64,000 nt of DNA, from the NCBI GenBank assembly GCA_947561715.1, contig OX387203.1, forward strand, positions 11,532,001-11,596,000, written 5' to 3'. This DNA is from Ascidia mentula (taxonomy: Eukaryota > Chordata > Ascidiacea > Phlebobranchia > Ascidiidae). The translations under genes and the position numbers were made by a program. The notes under the pieces were generated by a model, which was not told the origin of the DNA, did not search any database, and saw only the letters and a list, made by a program, of their open reading frames with translations. The first letter of the stretch is position 1; each line of letters starts with the position of its first letter. This document shows, one piece after another, positions 22,301 to 36,549 of this stretch.

Positions 22301-25050
22301 TTTTGTCGAAAAGTCATACACTGCAAAATGGACAAGTGCTGAAATCTCATAGTTACATACGTTGTGCAACCACAAAAGCAATACTGGAGTATCAGCGTTT
22401 TCCACTGTATAATAAAGCTTGTACTGCAAAAAAATATTTTTCCTCGAAAAGTCATATACTGCAAAATGGACAAGTGCTGAAATCGCATAATTACATACGT
22501 TGTGCAACCGCAAAGGCAATACTGGAGTATCAGCGTTTTCCACTGTATAATAAAGCTTGTACTGCAAAAAAATATTTTTTATCGAAAGGTCATATACTGC
22601 AAAATGGACAAGTGCTGAAATCGCATAGTTACATACGTTGTGCAACCGCAAAAGCAATACTGGAGTATCAGCGTTTTCCACTGTATAATAAAGCTTGTAC
22701 TGCAAAAAAATATTTTTCATCGAAAAGTCATATACTGCAAAATGGACAAGTGCTGAAATCGCATAGTTACATACGTTGTGCAACCGCAAAAGCAATACTG
22801 GAGTATCAGCGTTTTCCACTGTATAATAAAGCTTGTACTGCAAAAAATTATTTTTCTTCGAAAAGTCATACACTGCAAAATGGACAAGTGCTGAAATCTC
22901 ATAGTTACATACGTTGTGCAACCGCAAAAACAATACTGGAGTATCAGCGTTTTCCACTGTATAATAAAGCTTGTACTGCAAAAAAATATTTTTTGTCGAA
23001 AAGTCATATACTGCAAAATGGACAAGTGCTGAAATCGCATAGTTACATACGTTGTGCAACCGCAAAAGCAATACTGGAGTATCAGCGTTTTCCACTGTAT
23101 AATAAAGCTTGTACTGCAAAAAATTATTTTTTGTCGAAAAGTCATACACTGCAAAATGGACAAGTGCTGAAATCTCAAAGTTACATACGTTGTGCAACCG
23201 CAAAAGCAATACTGGAGTATCAGCGTTTTCCACTGTATAATAAAGCTTGTACTGCAAAAAAATATTTTTTATCGAAAAGTCATATACTGCAAAATGGACA
23301 AGTGCTGAAATCGCATAGTTACATACGTTGTGCAACCGCAAAAGCAATACTGGAGTATCAGCGTTTTCCACTGTATAATAAAGCTTGTACTGCGAAAAAA
23401 ATATTTTTTATCGAAAGGTCATATACTGCAAAATGGACAAGTGCTGAAATCGCATAGTTACATACGTTGTGCAACCGCAAAAGCAATACTGGAGTATCAG
23501 CGTTTTCCACTGTATAATAAAGCTTGTACTGCAAAAAAATATTTTTTATCGAAAAGTCATATACTGCAAAATGGACAAGTGCTGAAATCGCATAGTTACA
23601 TACGTTGTGCAACCGCAAAAGCAATACTGGAGTATCAGCGTTTTCCACTGTATAATAAAGCTTGTACTGCAAAAAATTATTTTTTGTCGAAAAGTCATAC
23701 ACTGCAAAATGGACAAGTGCTGAAATCTCATAGTTACATACGTTGTGCAACCGCAAAAGCAATACTGGAGTATCAGCGTTTTCCACTGTATAATAAAGCT
23801 TGTACTGCAAAAATTATTTTTCTTCGAAAAGTCATACACTGCAAAATGGACAAGTGCTGAAATCTCATAGTTACATACGTTGTGCAACCGCAAAAGCAAT
23901 ACTGGAGTATCAGCGTTTTCCACTGTATAATAAAGCTTGTACAGCAAAAAATTATTTTTTGACGAAAATTCATACACTGCAAAATGGACAAGTGCTGAAA
24001 TCTCATAGTTACATACGTTGTGCAACCGCAAAAGCAATACTGGAGTATCAGCGTTTTCCAATGTATAATAAAGCTTGTACTGCAAAAAAATATTTTTTAT
24101 CGAAAAGTCATATACTGCAAAATGGACAAGTGCTGAAATCGCATAGTTACATACGTTGTGCAACTGCAAAAGCAATACTGGAGTATCAGCGTTTTCCACT
24201 GTATAATAAAGCTTGTACTGCAAAAAATTATTTTTTGTCGAAAAGTCATACACTGCAAAATGGACAAGTGCTGAAATCTCATAGTTACATACGTTGTGCA
24301 ACCGCAAAAGCAATACTGGAGTATCAGCGTTTTCCACTGTATAATAAAGCTTGTACTGCAAAAAAATATTTTTTATCGAAAAGTCATATACTGCAAAATG
24401 GACAAGTGCTGAAATCGCATAGTTACATACGTTGTGCAACCGCAAAAGCAATACTGGAGTATCAGCGTTTTCCACTGTATAATAAAGCTTGTACTGCAAA
24501 AAATTATTTTTTGTCGAAAAGTCATACACTGCAAAATGGACAAGTGCTGAAATCTCATAGTTACATACGTTGTGCAACCGCAAAAGCAATACTGGATTAT
24601 CAGCGTTTTCCACTGTATAATAAAGCTTGTACTGCAAAAAAATATTTTTTATCGAAAAGTCATATACTGCAAAATGGACAAGTGCTGAAATCGCATAGTT
24701 ACATACGTTGTGCAACCGCAAAAGCAATACTGGAGTATCAGCGTTTTCCACTGTATAATAAAGCTTGTACTGCGAAAAAAATATTTTTTATCGAAAGGTC
24801 ATATACTGCAAAATGGACAAGTGCTGAAATCGCATAGTTACATACGTTGTGCAACCGCAAAAGCAATACTGGAGTATCAGCGTTTTCCACTGTATAATAA
24901 AGCTTGTACTGCAAAAAAATATTTTTCATCGAAAAGTCATATACTGCAAAATGGACAAGTGCTGAAATCGCATAGTTACATACGTTGTGCAACCGCAAAA
25001 GCAATACTGGAGTATCAGCGTTTTCCACTGTATAATAAAGCTTGTACTGC
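16450..25050 (+). repeat. Large satellite segmental duplication, first copy (partner about 27060-35805)
   Basis: The offset to the partner is 10617 bp as far as 19314 and 10755 bp from about 19390. The partner therefore has one additional 138-bp monomer in between, and the two regions are otherwise nearly the same in monomer order. Shared markers include the CCTCG monomer followed by the GGCAATACTGG monomer and GTATACTAAAGC near 21303. Confidence 0.8.
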
Positions 25051-28020
25051 AAAAATTATTTTTCTTCGAAAAGTCATACACTGCAAAATGGACAAGTGCT
25101 GAAATCTCATAGTTACATACGTTGTGCAACCGCAAAAGCAATACTGGAGTATCAGCGTTTTCCACTGTATAATAAAGCTTGTACTGCAAAAATTATTTTT
25201 CTTCGAAAAGTCATACACTGCAAAATGGACAAGTGCTGAAATCTCATAGTTACATACGTTGTGCAACCGCAAAAACAATACTGGAGTATCAGCGTTTTCC
25301 ACTGTATAATAAAGCTTGTACTGCAAAAAAATATTTTTTATCGAAAAGTCATATACTGCAAAATGGACAAATGCTGAAATCGCATAGTTACATACGTTGT
25401 GCAACCGCAAAAGCAATACTGGAGTATCAGCGTTTTCCACTGTATAATAAAGCTTGTACTGCAAAAAATTATTTTTTGTCGAAAAGTCATACACTGCAAA
25501 ATGGACAAGTGCTGAAATCTCATAGTTACATAGGTTGTGCAACCGCAAAAGCAATACTGGAGTATCAGCGTTTTCCACTGTATAATAAAGCTTGTACTGC
25601 AAAAAAATATTTTTTATCGAAAAGTCATATACTGCAAAATGGACAAGTGCTGAAATCGCATAGTTACATACGTTGTGCAACCGCAAAAGCAATACTGGAG
25701 TATCAGCGTTTTCCACTGTATAATAAAGCTTGTACTGCAAAAAATTATTTTTTGTCGAAAAGTCATACACTGCAAAATGGACAAGTGCTGAAATCTCATA
25801 GTTACATACGTTGTGCAACCGCAAAAGCAATACTGGAGTATCAGCGTTTTCCACTGTATAATAAAGCTTGTATGGCAAAAATTATTTTTCTTCGAAAAGT
25901 CATACACTGCAAAATGGACAAGTGCTGACATCTCATAGTTACATACGTTGTGCAACCGCAAAAGCAATACTGGAGTATCAGCGTTTTCCACTGTATAATA
26001 AAGCTTGTACTGCAAAAAAATATTTTTTATCGAAAAGTCATATACTGCAAAATGGACAAGTGCTGAAATCGCATAGTTACATACGTTGTGCAACCGCAAA
26101 AGCAATACTGGAGTATCAGCGTTTTCCACTGTATAATAAAGCTTGTACTGCAAAAAATTATTTTTTGTCGAAAAGTCATACACTGCAAAATGGACAAGTG
26201 CTGAAATCTCATAGTTACATACGTTGTGCAACCGCAAAAGCAATACTGGATTATCAGCGTTTTCCACTGTATAATAAAGCTTGTACTGCAAAAAAATATT
26301 TTTTATCGAAAAGTCATATACTGCAAAATGGACAAGTGCTGAAATCGCATAGTTACATACGTTGTGCAACCGCAAAAGCAATACTGGAGTATCAGCGTTT
26401 TCCACTGTATAATAAAGCTTGTACTGCGAAAAAAATATTTTTTATCGAAAGGTCATATACTGCAAAATGGACAAGTGCTGAAATCGCATAGTTACATACG
26501 TTGTGCAACCGCAAAAGCAATACTGGAGTATCAGCGTTTTCCACTGTACAATAAAGCTTGTACTGCAAAAAAATATTTTTCATCGAAAAGTCATATACTG
26601 CAAAATGGACAAGTGCTGAAATCGCATAGTTACATACGTTGTGCAACCGCAAAAGCAATACTGGAGTATCAGCGTTTTCCACTGTATAATAAAGCTTGTA
26701 CTGCAAAAATTATTTTTCTTCGAAAAGTCATACACTGCAAAATGGACAAGTGCTGAAATCTCATAGTTACATACGTTGTGCAACCGCAAAAGCAATACTG
26801 GAGTATCAGCGTTTTCCACTGTATAATAAAGCTTGTACTGCAAAAATTATTTTTCTTCGAAAAGTCATACACTGCAAAATGGACAAGTGCTGAAATCTCA
26901 TAGTTACATACGTTGTGCAACCGCAAAAACAATACTGGAGTATCAGCGTTTTCCACTGTATAATAAAGCTTGTACTGCAAAAAAATATTTTTTATCGAAA
27001 AGTCATATACTGCAAAATGGACAAGTGCTGAAATCGCATAGTTACATAGGTTGTGCAACCGCAAAAGCAATACTGGAGTATCAGCGTTTTCCACTGTATA
27101 ATAAAGCTTGTACTGCAAAAAATTATTTTTTGTCGAAAAGTCATACACTGCAAAATGGACAAGTGCTGAAATCTCATAGTTACATACGTTGTGCAACCGC
27201 AAAAGCAATACTGGAGTATCAGCGTTTTCCACTGTATAATAAAGCTTGTACTGCAAAAAATTATTTTTTATCGAAAAGTCATATACTGCAAAATGGACAA
27301 GTGCTGAAATCGCATAGTTACATACGTTGTGCAACCGCAAAAGCAATACTGGAGTATCAGCGTTTTCCACTGTATAATAAAGCTTGTACTGCAAAAAATT
27401 ATTTTTTGTCGAAAAGTCATACACTGCAAAATGGACAAGTGCTGAAATCTCATAGTTACATACGTTGTGCAACCGCAAAAGCAATACTGGAGTATCAGCG
27501 TTTTCCACTGTATAATAAAGCTTGTATGGCAAAAATTATTTTTCTTCGAAAAGTCATACACTGCAAAATGGACAAGTGCTGACATCTCATAGTTACATAC
27601 GTTGTGCAACCGCAAAAGCAATACTGGAGTATCAGCGTTTTCCACTGTATAATAAAGCTTGTACAGCAAAAAATTATTTTTTGTCGAAAAGTCATACACT
27701 GCAAAATGGACAAGTGCTGAAATCTCATAGTTACATACGTTGTGCAACCGCAAAAGCAATACTGGAGTATCAGCGTTTTCCAATGTATAATAAAGCTTGT
27801 ACTGCAAAAAAATATTTTTTATCGAAAAGTCATATACTGCAAAATGGACAAGTGCTGAAATCGCATAGTTACATACGTTGTGCAACCGCAAAAGCAATAC
27901 TGGAGTATCAGCGTTTTCCACTGTATAATAAAGCTTGTACTGCAAAAAAATATTTTTCATCGAAAAGTCATATACTGCAAAATGGACAAGTGCTGAAATC
28001 GCATAGTTACATACGTTGTG
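24710..28020 (+). repeat. Twelve-monomer higher-order repeat, two adjacent units of 1654 bp
   Basis: The segments starting near 24710 and 26364 share monomer order at a constant offset of 1654 bp (twelve units, net two bases short). They begin with a 139-bp type unit (CTGCGAAAAAAATATT) and run through paired 137-bp units. Individual monomers are swapped between types, as expected from local conversion. Confidence 0.65.
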
Positions 28021-31000
28021 CAACCGCAAAAGCAATACTGGAGTATCAGCGTTTTCCACTGTATAATAAAGCTTGTACTGCAAAAATTATTTTTCTTCGA
28101 AAAGTCATACACTGCAAAATGGACAAGTGCTGAAATCTCATAGTTACATACGTTGTGCAACCGCAAAAGCAATACTGGAGTATCAGCGTTTTCCACTGTA
28201 TAATAAAGCTTGTACTGCAAAAATTATTTTTCTTCGAAAAGTCATACACTGCAAAATGGACAAGTGCTGAAATCTCATAGTTACATACGTTGTGCAACCG
28301 CAAAAACAATACTGGAGTATCAGCGTTTTCCACTGTATAATAAAGCTTGTACTGCAAAAAAATATTTTTTATCGAAAAGTCATATACTGCAAAATGGACA
28401 AGTGCTGAAATCGCATAGTTACATACGTTGTGCAACCGCAAAAGCAATACTGGAGTATCAGCGTTTTCCACTGTATAATAAAGCTTGTACTGCAAAAAAT
28501 TATTTTTTGTCGAAAAGTCATACACTGCAAAATGGACAAGTGCTGAAATCTCATAGTTACATACGTTGTGCAACCGCAAAAGCAATACTGGAGTATCAGC
28601 GTTTTCCACTGTATAATAAAGCTTGTACGGCAAAAATTATTTTTCTTCGAAAAGTCATACACTGCAAAATGGACAAGTGCTGAAATCTCATAGTTACATA
28701 CGTTGTGCAACCGCAAAAGCAATACTGGAGTATCAGCGTTTTCCACTGTATAATAAAGCTTGTACAGCAAAAAATTATTTTTTGTCGAAAAGTCATACAC
28801 TGCAAAATGGACAAGTGCTGAAATCTCATAGTTACATACGTTGTGCAACCGCAAAAGCAATACTGGAGTATCAGCGTTTTCCAATGTATAATAAGGCTTG
28901 TACTGCAAAAAAATATTTTTTATCGAAAAGTCATATACTGCAAAATGGACAAGTGCTGAAATCGCATAGTTACATACGTTGTGCAACCGCAAAAGCAATA
29001 CTGGAGTATCAGCGTTTTCCACTGTATAATAAAGCTTGTACTGCAAAAAAATATTTTTCATCGAAAAGTCATATACTGCAAAATGGACAAGTGCTGAAAT
29101 CGCATAGTTACATACGTTGTGCAACCGCAAAAGCAATACTGGAGTATCAGCGTTTTCCACTGTATAATAAAGCTTGTACTGCAAAAATTATTTTTCTTCG
29201 AAAAGTCATACACTGCAAAATGGACAAGTGCTGAAATCTCATAGTTACATACGTTGTGCAACCGCAAAAGCAATACTGGAGTATCAGCGTTTTCCACTGT
29301 ATAATAAAGCTTGTACTGCAAAAATTATTTTTCTTCGAAAAGTCATACACTGCAAAATGGACAAGTGCTGAAATCTCATAGTTACATACGTTGTGCAACC
29401 GCAAAAACAATACTGGAGTATCAGCGTTTTCCACTGTATAATAAAGCTTGTACTGCAAAAAAATATTTTTTATCGAAAAGTCATATACTGCAAAATGGAC
29501 AAGTGCTGAAATCGCATAGTTACATACGTTGTGCAACCGCAAAAGCAATACTGGAGTATCAGCGTTTTCCACTGTATAATAAAGCTTGTACTGCAAAAAA
29601 TTATTTTTTGTCGAAAAGTCATACACTGCAAAATGGACAAGTGCTGAAATCTCATAGTTGCATACGTTGTGCAACCGCAAAAGCAATACTGGAGTATCAA
29701 CGTTTTTCACTGTATAATAAAGCTTGTACTGCAAAAAATTTTTTTTTGTCGAAAAGTCATACACTGCAAAATGGACAAGTGCTGAAATCTCATAGTTACA
29801 TACGTTGTGCAACCACAAAAGCAATACTGGAGTATCAGCGTTTTCCACTGTATAATAAAGCTTGTACTGCAAAAAAATATTTTTCCTCGAAAAGTCATAT
29901 ACTGCAAAATGGACAAGTGCTGAAATCGCATAATTACATACGTTGTGCAACCGCAAAGGCAATACTGGAGTATCAGCGTTTTCCACTGTATAATAAAGCT
30001 TGTACTGCAAAAAAATATTTTTTATCGAAAGGTCATATACTGCAAAATGGACAAGTGCTGAAATCGCATAGTTACATACGTTGTGCAACCGCAAAAGCAA
30101 TACTGGAGTATCAGCGTTTTCCACTGTATAATAAAGCTTGTACTGCAAAAAAATATTTTTCATCGAAAAGTCATATACTGCAAAATGGACAAGTGCTGAA
30201 ATCGCATAGTTACATACGTTGTGCAACCGCAAAAGCAATACTGGAGTATCAGCGTTTTCCACTGTATAATAAAGCTTGTACTGCAAAAAATTATTTTTCT
30301 TCGAAAAGTCATACACTGCAAAATGGACAAGTGCTGAAATCTCATAGTTACATACGTTGTGCAACCGCAAAAACAATACTGGAGTATCAGCGTTTTCCAC
30401 TGTATAATAAAGCTTGTACTGCAAAAAAATATTTTTTGTCGAAAAGTCATATACTGCAAAATGGACAAGTGCTGAAATCGCATAATTACATACGTTGTGC
30501 AACCGCAAAGGCAATACTGGAGTATCAGCGTTTTCCACTGTATAATAAAGCTTGTACTGCAAAAAAATATTTTTTATCGAAAGGTCATATACTGCAAAAT
30601 GGACAAGTGCTGAAATCGCATAGTTACATACGTTGTGCAACCGCAAAAGCAATACTGGAGTATCAGCGTTTTCCACTGTATAATAAAGCTTGTACTGCAA
30701 AAAAATATTTTTCATCGAAAAGTCATATACTGCAAAATGGACAAGTGCTGAAATCGCATAGTTACATACGTTGTGCAACCGCAAAAGCAATACTGGAGTA
30801 TCAGCGTTTTCCACTGTATAATAAAGCTTGTACTGCAAAAAATTATTTTTCTTCGAAAGGTCATATACTGCAAAATGGACAAGTGCTGAAATCGCATAGT
30901 TACATACGTTGTGCAACCGCAAAAGCAATACTGGAGTATCAGCGTTTTCCACTGTATAATAAAGCTTGTACTGCAAAAAAATATTTTTTATCGAAAAGTC

Positions 31001-34000
31001 ATATACTGCAAAATGGACAAGTGCTGAAATCGCATAGTTACATACGTTGTGCAACCGCAAAAGCAATACTGGAGTATCAGCGTTTTCCACTGTATAATAA
31101 AGCTTGTACTGCAAAAAATTATTTTTTGTCGAAAAGTCATACACTGCAAAATGGACAAGTGCTGAAATCTCATAGTTACATAGGTTGTGCAACCGCAAAA
31201 GCAATACTGGAGTATCAGCGTTTTCCACTGTATAATAAAGCTTGTACTGCAAAAAAATATTTTTTATCGAAAAGTCATATACTGCAAAATGGACAAGTGC
31301 TGAAATCGCATAGTTACATACGTTGTGCAACCGCAAAAGCAATACTGGAGTATCAGCGTTTTCCACTGTATAATAAAGCTTGTACTGCAAAAAATTATTT
31401 TTTGTCGAAAAGTCATACACTGCAAAATGGACAAGTGCTGAAATCTCATAGTTACATACGTTGTGCAACCGCAAAAGCAATACTGGAGTATCAGCGTTTT
31501 CCACTGTATAATAAAGCTTGTACTGCAAAAAAATATTTTTTATCGAAAAGTCATATACTGCAAAATGGACAAGTGCTGAAATCGCATAGTTACATACGTT
31601 GTGCAACCGCAAAAGCAATACTGGAGTATCAGCGTTTTCCACTGTATAATAAAGCTTGTACTGCAAAAAATTATTTTTTGTCGAAAAGTCATACACTGCA
31701 AAATGGACAAGTGCTGAAATCTCATAGTTACATACGTTGTGCAACCGCAAAAGCAATACTGGAGTATCAGCGTTTTCCACTGTATAATAAAGCTTGTACT
31801 GCAAAAATTATTTTTCTTCGAAAAGTCATACACTGCAAAATGGACAAGTGCTGAAATCTCATAGTTACATACGTTGTGCAACCGCAAAAGCAATACTGGA
31901 GTATCAGCGTTTTCCACTGTATAATAAAGCTTGTACAGCAAAAAATTATTTTTTGTCGAAAAGTCATACACTGCAAAATGGACAAGTGCTGAAATCTCAT
32001 AGTTACATACGTTGTGCAACCGCAAAAGCAATACTGGAGTATCAGCGTTTTCCAATGTATACTAAAGCTTGTACTGCAAAAAAATATTTTTTATCGAAAA
32101 GTCATATACTGCAAAATGGACAAGTGCTGAAATCGCATAGTTACATACGTTGTGCAACCGCAAAAGCAATACTGGAGTATCAGCGTTTTCCACTGTATAA
32201 TAAAGCTTGTACTGCAAAAAATTATTTTTTGTCGAAAAGTCATACACTGCAAAATGGACAAGTGCTGAAATCTCATAGTTACATACGTTGTGCAACCGCA
32301 AAAGCAATACTGGAGTATCAGCGTTTTCCACTGTATAATAAAGCTTGTACTGCAAAAAAATATTTTTTATCGAAAAGTCATATACTGCAAAATGGACAAG
32401 TGCTGAAATCGCATAGTTACATACGTTGTGCAACCGCAAAAGCAATACTGGAGTATCAGCGTTTTCCACTGTATAATAAAGCTTGTACTGCAAAAAATTA
32501 TTTTTTGTCGAAAAGTCATACACTGCAAAATGGACAAGTGCTGAAATCTCATAGTTACATACGTTGTGCAACCGCAAAAGCAATACTGGAGTATCAGCGT
32601 TTTCCACTGTATAATAAAGCTTGTACTGCAAAAAAATATTTTTTATCGAAAAGTCATATACTGCAAAATGGACAAGTGCTGAAATCGCATAGTTACATAC
32701 GTTGTGCAACCGCAAAAGCAATACTGGAGTATCAGCGTTTTCCACTGTATAATAAAGCTTGTACTGCGAAAAAAATATTTTTTATCGAAAGGTCATATAC
32801 TGCAAAATGGACAAGTGCTGAAATCGCATAGTTACATACGTTGTGCAACCGCAAAAGCAATACTGGAGTATCAGCGTTTTCCACTGTATAATAAAGCTTG
32901 TACTGCAAAAAAATATTTTTCATCGAAAAGTCATATACTGCAAAATGGACAAGTGCTGAAATCTCATAGTTGCATACGTTGTGCAACCGCAAAAGCAATA
33001 CTGGAGTATCAACGTTTTTCACTGTATAATAAAGCTTGTACTGCGAAAAATTTTTTTTTGTCGAAAAGTCATACACTGCAAAATGGACAAGTGCTGAAAT
33101 CTCATAGTTACATACGTTGTGCAACCACAAAAGCAATACTGGAGTATCAGCGTTTTCCACTGTATAATAAAGCTTGTACTGCAAAAAAATATTTTTCCTC
33201 GAAAAGTCATATACTGCAAAATGGACAAGTGCTGAAATCGCATAATTACATACGTTGTGCAACCGCAAAGGCGATACTGGAGTATCAGCGTTTTCCACTG
33301 TATAATAAAGCTTGTACTGCAAAAAAATATTTTTTATCGAAAGGTCATATACTGCAAAATGGACAAGTGCTGAAATCGCATAGTTACATACGTTGTGCAA
33401 CCGCAAAAGCAATACTGGAGTATCAGCGTTTTCCACTGTATAATAAAGCTTGTACTGCAAAAAAATATTTTTCATCGAAAAGTCATATACTGCAAAATGG
33501 ACAAGTGCTGAAATCGCATAGTTACATACGTTGTGCAACCGCAAAAGCAATACTGGAGTATCAGCGTTTTCCACTGTATAATAAAGCTTGTACTGCAAAA
33601 AATTATTTTTCTTCGAAAAGTCATACACTGCAAAATGGACAAGTGCTGAAATCTCATAGTTACATACGTTGTGCAACCGCAAAAACAATACTGGAGTATC
33701 AGCGTTTTCCACTGTATAATAAAGCTTGTACTGCAAAAAAATATTTTTTGTCGAAAAGTCATATACTGCAAAATGGACAAGTGCTGAAATCGCATAGTTA
33801 CATACGTTGTGCAACCGCAAAAGCAATACTGGAGTATCAGCGTTTTCCACTGTATAATAAAGCTTGTACTGCAAAAAATTATTTTTTGTCGAAAAGTCAT
33901 ACACTGCAAAATGGACAAGTGCTGAAATCTCAAAGTTACATACGTTGTGCAACCGCAAAAGCAATACTGGAGTATCAGCGTTTTCCACTGTATAATAAAG

Positions 34001-35805
34001 CTTGTACTGCAAAAAAATATTTTTTATCGAAAAGTCATATACTGCAAAATGGACAAGTGCTGAAATCGCATAGTTACATACGTTGTGCAACCGCAAAAGC
34101 AATACTGGAGTATCAGCGTTTTCCACTGTATAATAAAGCTTGTACTGCGAAAAAAATATTTTTTATCGAAAGGTCATATACTGCAAAATGGACAAGTGCT
34201 GAAATCGCATAGTTACATACGTTGTGCAACCGCAAAAGCAATACTGGAGTATCAGCGTTTTCCACTGTATAATAAAGCTTGTACTGCAAAAAAATATTTT
34301 TTATCGAAAAGTCATATACTGCAAAATGGACAAGTGCTGAAATCGCATAGTTACATACGTTGTGCAACCGCAAAAGCAATACTGGAGTATCAGCGTTTTC
34401 CACTGTATAATAAAGCTTGTACTGCAAAAAAATATTTTTTGTCGAAAAGTCATACACTGCAAAATGGACAAGTGCTGAAATCTCATAGTTACATACGTTG
34501 TGCAACCGCAAAAGCAATACTGGAGTATCAGCGTTTTCCACTGTATAATAAAGCTTGTACTGCAAAAATTATTTTTCTTCGAAAAGTCATACACTGCAAA
34601 ATGGACAAGTGCTGAAATCTCATAGTTACATACGTTGTGCAACCGCAAAAGCAATACTGGAGTATCAGCGTTTTCCACTGTATAATAAAGCTTGTACAGC
34701 AAAAAATTATTTTTTGTCGAAAAGTCATACACTGCAAAATGGACAAGTGCTGAAATCTCATAGTTACATACGTTGTGCAACCGCAAAAGCAATACTGGAG
34801 TATCAGCGTTTTCCAATGTATAATAAAGCTTGTACTGCAAAAAAATATTTTTTATCGAAAAGTCATATACTGCAAAATGGACAAGTGCTGAAATCGCATA
34901 GTTACATACGTTGTGCAACCGCAAAAGCAATACTGGAGTATCAGCGTTTTCCACTGTATAATAAAGCTTGTACTGCAAAAAATTATTTTTTGTCGAAAAG
35001 TCATACACTGCAAAATGGACAAGTGCTGAAATCTGATAGTTACATACGTTGTGCAACCGCAAAAGCAATACTGGAGTATCAGCGTTTTCCACTGTATAAT
35101 AAAGCTTGTACTGCAAAAAAATATTTTTTATCGAAAAGTCATATACTGCAAAATGGACAAGTGCTGAAATCGCATAGTTACATACGTTGTGCAACCGCAA
35201 AAGCAATACTGGAGTATCAGCGTTTTCCACTGTATAATAAAGCTTGTACTGCAAAAAATTATTTTTTGTCGAAAAGTCATACACTGCAAAATGGACAAGT
35301 GCTGAAATCTCATAGTTACATACGTTGTGCAACCGCAAAAGCAATACTGGATTATCAGCGTTTTCCACTGTATAATAAAGCTTGTACTGCAAAAAAATAT
35401 TTTTTATCGAAAAGTCATATACTGCAAAATGGACAAGTGCTGAAATCGCATAGTTACATACGTTGTGCAACCGCAAAAGCAATACTGGAGTATCAGCGTT
35501 TTCCACTGTATAATAAAGCTTGTACTGCGAAAAAAATATTTTTTATCGAAAGGTCATATACTGCAAAATGGACAAGTGCTGAAATCGCATAGTTACATAC
35601 GTTGTGCAACCGCAAAAGCAATACTGGAGTATCAGCGTTTTCCACTGTATAATAAAGCTTGTACTGCAAAAAAATATTTTTCATCGAAAAGTCATATACT
35701 GCAAAATGGACAAGTGCTGAAATCGCATAGTTACATACGTTGTGCAACCGCAAAAGCAATACTGGAGTATCAGCGTTTTCCACTGTATAATAAAGCTTGT
35801 ACTGC
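27060..35805 (+). repeat. Large satellite segmental duplication, second copy (partner about 16450-25050)
   Basis: This is the second copy of the 8.6-kb segment, with one extra monomer at about 29.93-30.1 kb and scattered private changes (for example GTATAATAAGGC near 28893 and GGCGATACTGG near 33271). Confidence 0.8.
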
Positions 35806-36549
35806 AAAAAATTATTTTTTGTCGAAAAGTCATATACTGCAAAATGGACAAGTGCTGAAATCGCATAGTTACATACGTTGTGCAACCGCAAAAGCAATAC
35901 TGGAGTATCAGCGTTTTCCACTGTATAATAAAGCTTGTACTGCAAAAAATTATTTTTTGTCGAAAAGTCATACACTGCAAAATGGACAAGTGCTGAAATC
36001 TCATAGTTACATACGTTGTGCAACCGCAAAAGCAATACTGGATTATCAGCGTTTTCCACTGTATAATAAAGCTTGTACTGCAAAAAAATATTTTTTATCG
36101 AAAAGTCATATACTGCAAAATGGACAAGTGCTGAAATCGCATAGTTACATACGTTGTGCAACCGCAAAAGCAATACTGGAGTATCAGCGTTTTCCACTGT
36201 ATAATAAAGCTTGTACTGCGAAAAAAATATTTTTTATCGAAAGGTCATATACTGCAAAATGGACAAGTGCTGAAATCGCATAGTTACATACGTTGTGCAA
36301 CCGCAAAAGCAATACTGGAGTATCAGCGTTTTCCACTGTATAATAAAGCTTGTACTGCAAAAAAATATTTTTCATCGAAAAGTCATATACTGCAAAATGG
36401 ACAAGTGCTGAAATCGCATAGTTACATACGTTGTGCAACCGCAAAAGCAATACTGGAGTATCAGCGTTTTCCACTGTATAATAAAGCTTGTACTGCAAAA
36501 ATTATTTTTCTTCGAAAAGTCATACACTGCAAAATGGACAAGTGCTGAA

